NCBI GenBank assembly: GCA_030549495.1
Contig: JAUIRK010000021.1
Coordinates: forward strand, 62,001-126,000
Reading direction: 5' to 3'
DNA from: Nectonema munidae
Taxonomy: Eukaryota; Nematomorpha; Nectonematoida; Nectonematidae
Length of the DNA: 64,000 nucleotides
This document shows, piece after piece, positions 12,224-23,809 of this stretch. How positions within the stretch are numbered: position 1 is the stretch's first letter; the number at the start of each line of letters is the position of its first letter. Below the pieces are notes generated by a model. It was not told where the DNA came from and searched no databases. It worked only from the letters and a program-made list of their open reading frames with translations. The translations under genes were made by a program, and so were the position numbers.

Positions 12224-13204
12224 TTATAAAGATCGATACACTTTTAAGAAAAGATGAAATATATGATATAGAATGTTTACATTTAAAAACTTAGAAATGC
12301 GAGTATTATAAGCATCAAAATGATTATTAATATTAAGAATCTCAAATAATGGAGCAAACGTGTTCAATCTCAAAGTATATACAAACAATAAGTGAGTAAA
12401 TATCCTCAACCTTCAAAACATCACATTCAATTAACCTTTCACTAGTGTGATGCTTTTAAATTAAAAACTTAGCAAATGGTTTTTTATTGTGTCTTTAGAA
12501 GAGACTTGGTATTAGCATGGGCTAAATTTAAGATAGAAAATGATATAACGGCTGAACCAAGGCACTGTACGTTAATATTTTCTTTTCAATTGGTAAATAA
12601 TTATAATTAATAAATTTAGAAAGTAGAAAATTCAATTTAGAATTCAAGTTTTTAATGTGATGTTTCCATTTTAGCTTAATATCAAAAATTAAAGCAATTA
12701 CTTAAATTATATTAAATTAAGCAATTACTTCATTATTTAATTCCAATTTCAAGTCTACAGATTCCATATTCTCATTAGGACAAACATTCATGTACTTACA
12801 CTTTTTAACATTCATTTCTAAACAATTTATCTTTAAAAAATAGGTTACTTCCTTTAACCTAATGTTGAAATATGGAAGATGATGATGAGATTTCAAGAGA
12901 ATCAGAATAGAAATATCATCTGCATACATTTAATACTGAAATGAATTAGCTAGAAACACATTTTTAATATCAGTTCTATATATGCTGAAAAAAGGCGACC
13001 TAGTATAGATCCTTGATGGGCTCCAATGTTTCTGATATATTCAGTTTTAGTTACGTTTCCATTTATTTCATCGTATTATAATCGTTCTTTTACAAAGTAA
13101 GAAATCAATTTGAGACTAGATGTTGCAAAGCAATTCAGTTTTTGTAAAAGTATAGAATGACTTATTGTTAAAAGCGACACTAAGATCAAGAAATAATGTT
13201 AAGC
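12224..13204 (-). mobile_element. CR1/Jockey-like LINE remnant
   Basis: The minus strand gives reverse-transcriptase pieces in order. At about 13200-13150 stands LFLDLSVAFNNK, then NIGAHQGSILGRLFSAYI at about 13025-12970. The catalytic MYADDISILILL follows at 12929, and a thumb-like LPIEKKILTYSALVQPLYHF segment near 12600. The C-terminal signature HFDAYNTRISKF lies near 12310. This order is that of a non-LTR reverse transcriptase with a CR1/Jockey-type C-terminus. Stops and frame changes show it is inactive. Its upstream side is cut by the hAT MITE at 13205. Confidence 0.75.
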
Positions 13205-13437
13205 CAGTGCCCGCGCTACCTATATAATTTTGGGGCACGTGCCCTCCCCTGTATTAATCTTTGCCCCCCTCCCCCCCCTAAAATTTTTGGTTTTGCCCCA
13301 TGCACTTTTTAAAGGAAAAATAAATAAGCAAAAATTGTACACAATAATCTTATATAAATGCTGGTGTATGTGTATGTATAATATGAGATTTCTATAGGTT
13401 TTTATACAGAAGTACTTCATGCTTTTCAGCAAAGTAA
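13205..13437 (-). mobile_element. hAT MITE, truncated copy with unoccupied piggyBac site
   Basis: One terminus, CAGTGCCCGCGCTACC, starts at 13205. The internal sequence is nearly the same as the MITE at 25221-29219 in opposite orientation, including the phrases around GGGGCACGTGCCC, TTTTGCCCCATGCAC and CATGAAGTACTTC. The second terminus is missing. At the place where the 25-kb copy carries a piggyBac, this copy has a single TTAA (GTATTAATC), so it is an empty paralogous site. Confidence 0.85.
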
Positions 13438-13576
13438 AATATAAAAATTTTGTTAATGGATTTTTCAAGCGGATATTTTTTCGTTAGTTTATTTTAAAAA
13501 CGGTTTACATATTTGCATTATTTAACTCTCTCAATATATATGTGTATTTTAACACTTAAACTTCTTAGTTTATAAA

Positions 13577-13698
13577 GGCAAAGGTACCATTGGGTGTTTT
13601 CCTCCAGAAGGCAAAATTGCGCCGTTTGTATCGAACTATGAGAAACTAGACTTTGGCTTATCGAAACTCCGTACCTAACCAACCTTACTCACGCTCCG
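13577..13698 (-). repeat. tRNA-derived SINE family 1, internally deleted
   Basis: On the minus strand it reads GAGTAAGGTTGGTTAGGTAC at the head and a tail AAAACACCCAATGGTACC. The segment containing the B box is missing compared with the copy at 54086-54233. A 6-bp direct repeat TATAAA (13571-13576, 13699-13704) flanks it and may be the target duplication. Confidence 0.65.
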
Positions 13699-13966
13699 TA
13701 TAAAATGTAGAAATAAGTGCTTTCAACAACCTATATTTTCTCTATAGAAAAAATTTGCCATACATTAAGAGACATTTATAAATAAAATGTCCTTTGATTT
13801 GCATTTTAAATATGGATAAGATAATGAATTTTATGAATACACTATTTAAATCAACTGGATGAATATTTTGATATAAAAGTGTACACATTATAAGTTTCTT
13901 TCATTTATTCGTTTTTTCCTCATTATATTTTTCTCTCATTAGTGTTTAAGATATTTGAAAGCTATG

Positions 13967-14426
13967 CATAGTTGCCAACCTGAGAGAAGACCAAAGTGGT
14001 AGACTTTTTTTCGAAAACGACCCATCGACCCTAAAAAATTTTTATGATTTTTTTTGCAAGTACGACAAAATGCATGGAAGAACCTAATTTTGATTTAGTA
14101 ATAATAAATTCAAATTATTGAATCCATTCTTCTTAACAGTTGTCGTAGCGACTTTTTGTTTTATTTTTATTATCACTCATTCTTCAAGAAGTAAAAATTG
14201 GTTTACATAATTTAAATAGTCTAAATATTTATGTAAAATCATAAATCGATGAAAAAAAGTAAAAAAACAAACCTAATAAATATTAAGCACAGGATGCATA
14301 TGCTCAACGTGTGCCAACAAAAATTTTAGCATTCAAAAGCTGTAAAAATTTTCAAAAAGGGGTTGAACCCATCTCAAAAGCGGTAGACCAAAAAAAAGTC
14401 AAAAAGCGGTAGAGTTGGCAAATATG
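13967..14426. mobile_element. MITE with CATAGTTGCCAAC termini
   Basis: Inverted ends CATAGTTGCCAACC and CATATTTGCCAACTC bound 460 bp. The words GGTAGAC and GCGGTAGA repeat near both ends next to A/T runs. A direct repeat GCTATG flanks it (13961-13966, 14427-14432). Terminus style suggests hAT, although only 6 bp of duplication are clear. No coding capacity. Confidence 0.6.
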
Positions 14427-14861
14427 GCTATGTTTTAAATATTTTGTCATAATCATGCATTAATGTCAAGCATATGCAACATATATAAGTGTTTGACAAA
14501 CAAAACATTATCACTTCAATTGCTTCAATTTTTTATTTCACTTTTAAAAAGAAAAAGCATTTATATTAAAAAAATAATTTTGCATTTATACAAATAAAAA
14601 TTACTTTTTAAAAAAATGTATCCATTTTTATAAGTACAATTCAAAATAATTATGCCGCAACAATTTAAAAATCATTTGGAGTTAAATTCATATTGCATAT
14701 ATTCTACTTTTTACAATTTTAATTTATATATTTAAGTTTAAAAAAGCATAAAATGTATTATTCATTTTATTTGTTGTAGCAGACATCTGGAAAATTATTT
14801 TTTTTTTATAAAAATAGCTGTTGTTGCCAAATCAATATTCCTAGATTGTACTATCTCTAGG

Positions 14862-15345
14862 TGAGACTCAATGGTAGTTAGAGTGTACCTCTCATCTTAA
14901 AAGTTTGAGGTCAGGGGTTCGATCCCGAAGGCTCCCAAATCTAAAAATAAATTGTCGAAAACTGTGACTAACTAACTTAAGCACAATGCCAGCATATAGC
15001 TTTGGCTGAAAGTGCTTTGATATATGCCAACCAGTCGCGTATCCAGAAATTTCTTATAGGGGGGGGGGCGAAATCTATTTAAGTTTTTGCAATTTTGCTA
15101 AGTCTTCAGAGAATACGACAGCTGTATTATGTCTTTTAGAATCACTAATTACCTATGTTTTCATATTTTTAACATTATTTTACCATGAATAAATTGCAAA
15201 ATTTTATTTTTTATACATGTAATGGTATACATTAGTACGGGTAATTTTCGAAGCCATTTTTCATAGGGGTGGCCTAGGCCCATGAGCCCCCCCCCCCCCT
15301 TGGATCCGCCACTGATGCCAACCAACCAACCAACTATGTCTAGAT
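14862..15345 (+). repeat. tRNA-derived SINE family 2, interrupted by a MITE
   Basis: The head carries an A-box-like TGGTAGTTAGAGTG and a B box GGTTCGATCCC, as in SINEs derived from tRNA. A related copy stands at 31391-31545. The body runs into CAACCAACCAAC, and the 283-bp MITE at 15032-15314 is inserted just before that motif, duplicating ATGCCAAC. Confidence 0.65.
15032..15314. mobile_element. hAT MITE with G-run subterminal sequence and exact 8-bp duplication
   Basis: The left end reads CAGTCGCGTATCCAGAAATT and continues into a run of 11 or so G. The right end read inward is CAGTGGCGGATCCAAGG plus a G run. An exact 8-bp target duplication ATGCCAAC flanks it (15024-15031, 15315-15322). The interior is AT-rich and non-coding. 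Confidence 0.85.
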
Positions 15346-15805
15346 ACACAACTGCATCTAAAATGATAATATACTAGAGTTGGAAAAAGTTGATTTATTT
15401 ATTAAAAACATGTATCACATTTTATATCTTGGCTAGGAATTTATAAAGAAGGATTAAAAACTTTTTTCAAGTTCATCTCGATTAAATTTTCTTCTGTTGC
15501 AATTGTGAGTATTAACCCGATTCCTTTGAATTCTAGTAAAAGCATTTTTTCTTTGTTTCCTTCTTTTGAATATGTAATTATCAATAATTGCATGTTTCCT
15601 ATTAAAAGCTAAAATAGAAAAATATATAATTCTCAAACAAGGTATACAGAACGAAAGAAAAAATGTTCTTTGTGACTGATCAAAAATAATTTATGCAAAA
15701 ACTTGCAAAAATCATCAAACATATTTTCTTTAAAAAAGTAATGATTAAACTAAGATGATGATGATGTGAATGAAGTGTTTCAGTGTATGGTGTCTAATGT
15801 CAATA

Positions 15806-16579
15806 CTGTAGACCCTCGTTAACTCCGATTATGATAACTCAAATATCGGATAAGTCAGACCGTGACCGAGAATACAAATGTTTGCCCTCATAAGCTTACA
15901 AACGGCCGTTTTCTTTTACTTTTTAATTTAGCTTTGGCTTACAAGCAGCCATTTTATTTGTTTTTTACTAAATAGATAGTTCGCGGTCATTCTAAATTTT
16001 GACGGTATTGCAAAGCTTATTGTGGCTATATCAAGTTGTTGAAGTTTTCATCTTCATTTTTCTTCAATATTTTCCTGCAAAATGCCTGAAAGACGTACAG
16101 CCATCGCTCGATAGCTTGTGACTCCATCAGTGACCAAGCAACTTGGACTTATTCGCAAATTAGAAGCTGGAGCTACTGTGAAAAGTGTTTGTGAAGAGTA
16201 TGGGGTGAAGAAACAAACTGTGGCAGACATTCGGAAAGCTAAAGATAAACTCCTAGCTTTTTCTTTAAAGTCTCTTCTCTTGGAAATAGAAAAAAGATGC
16301 GAGTTTCTCGGGATGGAAATTTGGAAGAAGCGGTAACGAAATGGTTTGTGCAGCAACGATCATGCGGGGTAAAAGTTTGTGGGATTGGTATTCAAGATGC
16401 TACTCAAAAGTTAGCTAGACATATGGAAATTAATGATTTTACTTCAAGTGATGTGTGGTTATGGCGCTTCAGAAATAGGCATGGGCTTTGTGACAAGGTG
16501 TTGCATGGGGAAGAGACGAACTATCGGCATAGTCGGACACCCTTCTTCCCCATGTAGTCTGACTTAACGAGGGTCTACG
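15806..16579 (+). mobile_element. Internally deleted pogo/Tigger element
   Basis: Termini CTGTAGACCCTCGTTAAC and, inward from the right, CGTAGACCCTCGTTAAG are flanked by TA on both sides (15804-15805, 16580-16581), as expected for Tc1/mariner-pogo. The interior encodes the N-terminal CENP-B-like DNA-binding region: SVTKQLGLIRKLEAGATVKS and GVKKQTVADIRKAKDKL (first helix-turn-helix, about 16124-16260), then LEEAVTKWFVQQRS and SSDVWLWRFRNRHGL (second, about 16318-16500). A stop near the start and a frame change near 16300 break it. The DDE catalytic domain is absent: the frame runs from the HGEETNY block straight to the right terminus. Confidence 0.88.
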
Positions 16580-17362
16580 TATGTATGTAGTATGTTTGTA
16601 TTCGTATGTATGTATGCATTTTTCCTTCAGTTCAAGAATATCAGAGGTCTGGCTAGTTTATTTGTAGTGTTCGTAGCTGAAATTTTAGTCAAATATTAAA
16701 ACGCTTATAACTTTCACACTTCTAAACCAAATGCATCATGCAATATACCATATTTGAGCATTTTTTATGGGCTTTCAGAATACATTGCTTATATTATAAG
16801 TACTTGAGAAATCGCATTTTACTCTTTTTTAACGAAGAGTATTTGTCATATTTATACCGACAATCAATGTGCGATAAAGAAATCTCACGCCAATGCTATC
16901 TATCTCGCATCATAATTATTATTTAAAAGTTGCACCACAGGCCATTTTCAAATAACATATACTAGTTCCTTAACTTTTAAATTATTCGACCATGCATGCT
17001 ATCAAATTGATTCCCGCACTTGAACCCAAAATTTCACCCAAAATTTTTTTTCCACGAGAAGTTAAAATATTTTTTTTAATTTTTCCATTGGATTAAAGAA
17101 CACTTATAATTGATTCAATTTTTTTTTAAAAAAGTTTTTGTCGACATTTTAAACGCGATTTTTTTTAATTAAAATAAATTATTTTTTTCTAATTTTTACG
17201 TTTACTTATTCAAAATCGGTTACATTTTATTTTAAAATTTTTGATATATATTTTTGGAAATATCGTCCCCTCGAATGAGGTATATCAAATCTTACATCTA
17301 GCAAAATATGAACAGAAAGTTGAACATTGTCTACCTGGTCATTTGTACATGGAATAGAAACT
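16580..17362. other. No recognised feature
   Basis: AT-rich sequence with TATG-type simple repeats just after 16579 and poly-T/A tracts near 17040-17250. No gene supported. Confidence 0.4.
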
Positions 17363-17497
17363 ATCGTAGTATACAGGTTGGAGATGAATTATCGTAGTAT
17401 ACAGGTTGGAGATGAATCATTGTAGTATATAGTTTGGAGAAGAATCATCGTAGAATACAGGTTGGAGAAGAATCATCGTAATATACGGGTTGGAGAT
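17363..17497 (+). repeat. Minisatellite, about five units of 28 bp
   Basis: Units begin ATCGTAGTATACAGGTTGG at 17363, 17391, 17419, 17447 and 17475. Units 1 and 2 are almost identical; later ones diverge by a few bases and the last is incomplete. No protein frame persists through it. Confidence 0.85.
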
Positions 17498-17929
17498 AAC
17501 ACGCAAGTTGTCTACCCGCGTTCAACCGTACAGGTTATGAGATATATATATATACAATATACACATATATAGACACATATATACTAAAAATGTGGATTTT
17601 ACCCATCAGATGCTATAAGAAATATTCATTGAAATGTCTTGAAATTTTAACACATTATTTTTGTACATGGAAAATGAACATATGCTAAATTTTGTGAAAT
17701 TTCAATAACGAGAAGTTTGCCAATTTAAAATCTTACAATTAAATATAAGTATCTTGGCGCAGCACAGAGTCATATAAAATGCCCCCGAAGCTTTGCCAAG
17801 CTCCTAATAATGCATGAATATATATAATATAAGTTTATTTACTACTGCTTATACTCAAATGACTGTTGATGTATATTTTTTAATATTTTATATTCCCATT
17901 AATTTTTATATTAGGATCATCTCATCTCA

Positions 17930-18050
17930 GCGGCTCGTGGCCTTTTGGAGATTAGGCCAAATCATGGAATTATTATTAGACCTTTAAATACCTTAATGCA
18001 ATCTTACTTTTGTTTCTTATTCTTTATTTTGCAAAATAAATGTTATCGTA
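17930..18050 (+). mobile_element. Possible LINE 3'-end fragment
   Basis: CAGCGGCTCGTGGCCTTTT followed by a region ending GCAAAATAAATG resembles the 3' untranslated end of the LINE at 43425-45093 (GCGGCTTTCTGGCCTTT ... AATAAA). The final simple-repeat tail differs. No coding part. Confidence 0.35.
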
Positions 18051-18085
18051 TCGAATCGTAAGTAAGTATGTATGCATGTATGTAT

Positions 18086-18870
18086 CAGAGGCACACATCC
18101 TTCAGCCGACCAAACTTTTTTTTATAATTGTCAAAATTTTAATTATAAAAGCAATGAACGCACCGCCATTATTACCAGGCAATATACTTGCAGTGTACAT
18201 TCCCATTCCCATCATAACTGCACGGATTTGATCAAGTCAAGTTACCTTGTTTGTAATTCTGATTGTATCACTACCTTTTAGCTCACTACTCAAACTGGAG
18301 TCCACAGTCTCCTAAAAGATCGCAAAGCAGTTCCATGGGGACCGAGAAGGAGTCACTGAGTGGATCGTTTAGCGGAACATATTGCCCTCATATTGGGTCA
18401 TTTGCGATGTTTGTCAATAAGTCACATTTAAAAGAATAAATATAAAATCTTTGAAATGAGTAAACCATTTTTACTTTTTTATTGCTTTTCAGGCTTGATT
18501 TTATAGATGTAGATGTGCATTTTTCTTAATGCCTTACAAATGAAATATGACAACTAATACTTGAAATTTGGTTTACTGCATTCACGTTGAGTGGGGAAGA
18601 GGAACATATTGGTTTTTTGAGTTCTGAAGTGTTATCATCCACTTTTTAAAGCCATTTAAGTTAAAAAGACATTTGGAAATGAAGAACGCGAGTTCAGTAA
18701 ACAAACCATTGCCTATTTTAAACGCCAAGCTGAAGGATTGCACAAAGGATTGGAAGTGAGTAATGATATGAGAGTTGCATTGGCCAAAACGGAGCCAAGT
18801 GTCATTTTATAAAGTACACTTTTCGAAGTAAAACATCAAAATATACTGGTAAATGTAAGGAAATTTCGCA
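18086..18870 (+). mobile_element. Composite repeat carrying a hAT, sister of 45568-47225
   Basis: The sequence from 18086 (CAGAGGCACACATCC) onward matches, with moderate divergence, the minus strand from 47225 downward. Shared parts include GATCAAGTCAAGTTACCTTG, the step into a hAT-like end near 18285 (CACTACTCAAACTGG), CTGAGTGGATCGTTT and the start of a BED-finger transposase (LKRHLEMKN; KQTIAYFKRQAEGL). The hAT coding part is short and broken here. The left boundary is sharp in both copies at CAGAGGC, itself a hAT-like terminus. Confidence 0.65.
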
Positions 18871-19232
18871 TTAAAATTGGTACCAAATATTAATGAAGCC
18901 AGAAATAAAATTTGTCCAAAAATCTACTTATTGTAAACAAGAACATTTCAACAAGTATGGAGTAAAATGTCTAAATTTTACTAGCTTAAAAGACTGCTAG
19001 AAAAGGTATAAATGTGGTTTGCATGATTAGATAAAAACGGAATAAACAACGAATTTTTAATCCAACTAACTAAAAAAATATAAATAAACTAACCCCCGTT
19101 CAACAAAACTTTAGTATGATGACCTAACTGATAACTTTATTTTTGATCCTTAAATCCATTTCAAACATCAATAACAGGATTAACACAAGAAGTTTCATTC
19201 TGCAAGAATAATAAAATGATAAGCTTTCTTAC

Positions 19233-19462
19233 AGTTTCACCTGTGCCATTTTTCTCTATAAGGATATTTGTGATGTATTTTCTTTTGTTATTTACCATAT
19301 GATTCATTTCTTTTATAAAAAGTTCTTTTTCAAATTTCCAGTAAAGCCCATCAAAATCTATCGTAAACTTTAGATGCGAAGGTGGTAGAGTTAAGCCTTC
19401 GTCTAAAAATTCTCCAAGACGTTTTATTTCATGGGTGTAAGTTCCGCTTAAAATATCCAAAT
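19233..19462 (-). CDS. Host gene internal exon (unrecognised protein)
   Basis: A minus-strand exon with acceptor ATTTCTAG before 19462 and donor GTAAGA after 19233. It encodes LDILSGTYTHEIKRLGEFLD, then GLTLPPSHLKFTIDFDGLYW and KFEKELFIKEMNHMV, and ends GTGET. Its entry phase fits the exit phase of the exon at 23810-23984 (codon G+AT = Asp), which supports one transcript. Alternating hydrophobic residues suggest beta structure. I do not recognise the family. The next downstream exon was not found before 19160. Confidence 0.6.
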
Positions 19463-19774
19463 CTAGAAATTAGACAAAATGTTCATATTCCAAAATATTA
19501 TTCAAAATATATCAGGATTAATTGAATAAAGTTTTTCTTACCTTCTATTATTTATATGACATATTTCTTACCTTCTATTATTATATTCGTTTTCATGGTG
19601 GAAAGGGAAAAAAAGGATGAAAAGACAATAATACCAAAATTATACCAAAATTATGTTAGGGACTTAATCAAAAAAAGTACATAATGACATTAAATGAAAA
19701 AGTAGAAGCAGTAAAAAGTAAAATCAATTGTTATACTCTTAACAAAAGAAAAGTTAGGAACTATTTGGTTTTAG

Positions 19775-19922
19775 GGGGCGTAGTAAGGTTGGCTAGATAC
19801 TGGGTTTCGATAACTCAACGTCTTGGGTTCGATCCCGAATCAAGCTTACTTTCCTCATAGTTGGATACAAGCGGCACAATTGTGCCTCCTCGATGAAAAC
19901 ACCCCACGTTACCTTTACCGTC
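19775..19922 (+). repeat. tRNA-derived SINE family 1
   Basis: Head GTAAGGTTGGCTAGATACTG, B box GGTTCGATCCC, then the family body TACTTTCCTCATAG and the tail ending GTTACCTTTACC. About full length compared with 54086-54233. No clear target duplication. Confidence 0.75.
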
Positions 19923-20319
19923 AGCGTGCAAATTGTATACATATAATGTTAGAAAATTAAATATAAAGAGAACTATTTTTGAAATACTATTTCATTTCTA
20001 TAATCAAAATGCCCAGATATTCAAACAAATATTCTTCATATATCGAGAAGAAAATTGTGGTCCATTTGAGAAAGTAGAAAGATGCTATAGCATGCATTCC
20101 AACATGTTTAAAGCAATTGACCTTGAAACATGTAACTAATTTTTTGTTTGCAGTTGATTTTATATTGCTCCCTGACATTTTAAATTTGAAAGCGTCTTTT
20201 CAGAAAATATATTTGAACAAAATCAGCTACATGGCTTAGCAAATAGCGTAACAAACAACAAAAGTGTTATTCTGAAAGTTAGAGCACATATTTAGAAGAC
20301 TTGGATAAATGATCTAAAA

Positions 20320-20880
20320 TTTATTAAAAATTTGACTCAAAGTTTATGTTCTAACTCTAAGACGAAAATACAATTAAATTGCCGTGATGCTATGGAATTA
20401 TCAAAATCTGATATTTTCAAAATGAATTATGCTTTTGATGATTCAATTAAAAAATACATTTTAATATACCCTTACTTACAATATCAGATTATGGATAACG
20501 CAAAGTCGATAATCACATAAGAATGGAAGGGATGCAAAGGGTACAGGTATAAAAAAATTAGATATTTTAATCGTTGTCATCTTTTTCGAGATTACACATA
20601 TGAAAGCGTGAGTGAAATTTGAGCACTATTATGAAATCATGTAATGAAAGAGATATCAAAACAAAATAGACTCACGTTAAAGAGAGCGAAAAGTGTATGC
20701 ATTGTTAGCAAAAAGTGTCACTAGGCGAATTGTAATGATCAAGGAGTGGAGAAACAATGTGTGCATTTTGTGTGTATGTATGCAAACAATATGTTGTGGG
20801 TTACATCATTTTTTATTGCGAAGGATAGAGTGGCTTTTCAGGAGTCAAATTGATTACGTGGTTGCTTATCCTTATTTTTT
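20320..20880. other. No supported gene
   Basis: A plus-strand frame at 20332-20520 shows no recognisable motif, splice signals or start context. The remainder is AT-rich with no visible repeat ends apart from the target duplication of the following LINE. Confidence 0.35.
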
Positions 20881-20900
20881 AAATGATAAGTCCTGTCGCC

Positions 20901-22896
20901 TCCTGGAAGTGAGACTGTCAATCCACATAGGTTGGTGGTCATGGGTTTGTACAAGAAGAGAAAATATAAAGAAAACATTCAAAAAGCTGAAAAACTTAAA
21001 ATTTGGAAATTAAAGGAAAGTGGAACACGACTGAAAATTTAAGAAGATCGTAAAAATGATAGTTACCCAATGGAAGAACAACGATCACATAGAAGAAATG
21101 TGGGAAACGATAAAGAAGGCCTTTATAATAGTGAGTGAAAAGGACTTAGGACGTACAAAGCCCAGAAAATGGAAACATGTTGGTGGAACTGTGAGAAGTG
21201 TTTTAAAAGAGAAGAAAAGGACATTTAACAAACTTGAAAATAGACAATGAAATATATGAAGCAAAAAAGGGAGGCTAAAAGAGCACTTGTTAAAAATCAA
21301 GGCACTCGACCACTTTATGAAGATGGAAGGGGAGAATGAAATAAACCCAATTGCCAAAGCAAGACAGAAAGAAAACGAAAAGATTGGAAACGTTAATATT
21401 ATCAAAGATGAAAGGGGGGAAATTATCTTTCACACGGAAAAAATTAAGAACATGTGGGCAGAATAGTTTGGAAAGCTTTTGAATATGGCAAATGAAAAAG
21501 AAGAGCTAGATGAAGCGCTCAAAGTTGAAGGAAGAGAAGGAAAATGAAGAATTAAAAAGCAAATGGATTTAGCGAGGTTAGTATTCATATGCTGAAAGCT
21601 AGAGGCCATGAAATTTGTAAATGGATGATAGATCTACTAAGAAAGGTGTGGATTGAAGGAAAAATATCTGAAGATTGGAAAAAATCGCACCAGTACCCAT
21701 TAGTAAAAAGAAAGGGGATGCTTTGGAATGTGGTAGTTATCGTCATGTCAAGTTAATGGAACACGGACTGAAATTACTGGAAAAAATCTTGGACAAGAGA
21801 ATTCGATCAGTGGTAAAAATAGACCCAAAAGAGTTTGGATTTATGTCTGAAAATAGTATGACGATAGGTGTAATTTTTGTTACAAAGCAATTAATAGGAA
21901 AAAATATTGAAGTAAATTCATCAGTTTTCTGTGATTTTGTATAGAAAAAGCATATGATACTATACACAGAGAAGTAGAGTATTGGTGCTTTCGTAAATAA
22001 CAAGTATCTAAAAAATTGGTTAGGTTGGTTCAAGAAAACTACAAAGACTCAAAAACAGCTATTAAAACGTCAAAAGGGATTTCAAGAGAATTTGAAGTAA
22101 GAACAGGGCTACATCAGGAATCGGCATTGGGCCCATTATTGTTTTCGTTAGTTGTTGATGAATTATTCGAACATCTGAGAAAAGAAGACCTTTTTGGAAC
22201 TCCTATTTGCTTTTTTTTGATAATTGCCAAAAAGATAGAATTTATAGTTTGTAGCAAAAAAGAAAAACATCAGGTATTCATTGAAGATAGGGAGAAAAAA
22301 TTAAACAGGTAAAAAGTTTTAAATACCTGAGCTCACTAATTGTCAATAGAGGAATTTATGAAGAAGATGTTCAAGCCAGAGTAAATGCTAATTGGTTGAG
22401 GTGGAAAGAGGTGAAAATGGTTATCAGTGACAGAAGAATGCCAATAAAGCTCAAAGCGAAGTTACACACAACAATCGTTCGACCAGTATTGGCATATGGA
22501 TGCGAATGCTGGAGCTTGAAGAAGAAAGATTAGAGGAAATTAGCCACTTGCGAGAGGAAGATGCTTAGAAAGATGATGGGAATGACACTGAGGGATAGAA
22601 TAAGAAATGAAGAAAATAGGAGTTACGACAAGCGTGTTAGCAGTGGAGAGCGTAGCGAACTCAGGGGGTACGCGTATGTTTTAAGAAAGAAAGTCAAGCG
22701 CTGGACAAAAAAGTGGTTGGAGCGAGAAGTAAGGGAAGCCAACGCAAAAGATGGAAAGACGGTCTGAAGGAACAACTAATAATCTTGGATTGAGCGAAGG
22801 TGACTCAAAGTATCTAGAAAAGTGGGGTCATCGGATCGCAGCCACCAACCCCCAACTCAGGGATAAGGTGTAATCAAAGAAGAAAAAAGAAGAAGT
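20901..22896 (+). mobile_element. RTE-like LINE with 12-bp target duplication
   Basis: The 12-mer AGTCCTGTCGCC occurs at 20889-20900 and again at 22897-22908, directly after a GAA-rich tail, so it bounds a LINE of about 2.0 kb. Plus-strand frames show reverse-transcriptase parts: CGSYRHVKLMEHGLKLLEK (normally NYRGI...) at about 21730, FGFMSENSMTIGVIF near 21835, TGLHQESALGPLLFSLVVDE near 22105, and thumb/C-terminal parts LKAKLHTTIVRPVLAYGCEC near 22450 and CERKMLRKMMGMTLRDR near 22550. The endonuclease is absent, so it is 5'-truncated. Several stops and frame changes make it inactive. Clade assignment rests on motif style only. Confidence 0.82.
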
Positions 22897-22908
22897 AGTC
22901 CTGTCGCC

Positions 22909-23650
22909 AGACTCCAAGTAAAGAGAATGATTTTGATGGTGACTGGATTATAAGAAGTGTATACATTTATATATTTCAAGGGAGTTCAAAAAGAGGTAGG
23001 GTCAAAATAAATCACAGGGAGGAGCTCAGACCCTTCCCCCCCCCCCCCTATTGAAGAGCATGAGCGTAATTAAATTAACTCAAAATGAGTCTTATTTGCT
23101 GGGAAAGGAAAAAATGAAGCAATGTTTACAATTCTAAAACTTTAGCAACAGATCCATATGAGGTCTGGAGGTTGCTAAGCAAGTTGCTTACTTTTTGACC
23201 TGATTTGAGGCATGAACCCTTAGCAACTCGGTTGCGTATATGAAAGAAGATTAGCCAAAAAGTGTAACAAAATTATCATATTTTATTTAAAAGACATTTA
23301 ACGCGAAGAATGTGCTTATTGCTGTCTAAGAAATAATCGCGTCCTTTTCTTTATCCAACTGATTTATTCGTTGTTTTGTCAAAAGAGCATTTACAATTCT
23401 AGCACGTATATTTTCGGAAATGCCAACATGGAGGAATTAACAATTTTAGACAAAGACACTCAAAGAACTTGCTGTAAGTGAAAGACCCCCTTAAACTCAG
23501 AATGGTAAAATACGGCATGTGGCGGCTTATTTTGAAAACGTTATGGATTTTTCTTATATTAAAATATTGTGCATCATTTAAATAACCTGACTAATTTTTA
23601 TAATAGTAAATTAATAGAAATGACAAAGTCCAATTTTTTTCTGATTGCAG
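22909..23650. other. No supported gene
   Basis: AT-rich sequence with a run of C at about 23036-23049. A possible short start exon (METs near 23428, ending at a GTAAGTG donor near 23474) is too weak to call. Confidence 0.35.
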
Positions 23651-23760
23651 CCTGGATCCAAAAAAGCATGGACAACCCGGAATTATACTACCCAAACCAA
23701 AGAAAAGTGGTGACGACCACTTTGATAACCACTGGTTTAAACAAATGTGAGGAATAAAAT
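23650..23760 (+). CDS. Possible short terminal exon, frame uncertain
   Basis: A good acceptor (TTTTTTCTGATTGCAG) precedes about 100 bp with two open frames. One reads LDPKKHGQPGIILPKPKK then SGDDHFDNHWFKQM and a stop; the other reads WIQKSMDNPELYYPNQRKV and a stop. The first has a composition typical of a real protein tail (Lys/Pro/Gly/Asp/His). I cannot name a family and found no secure upstream exon. It overlaps no exon on the minus strand, whose nearest exon starts at 23984. Confidence 0.25.
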
Positions 23761-23809
23761 GTTGTATAGTTATGATTTTCTTGAAAAGTGTTGCAAAATG
23801 TAATCTTAC

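Noticed and set aside
14862-14940. Possible tRNA gene (A-box-like and B-box words)
   Set aside because: The acceptor stem does not pair properly, and a second copy with a (CAA)n tail at 31.4 kb shows it is a SINE.
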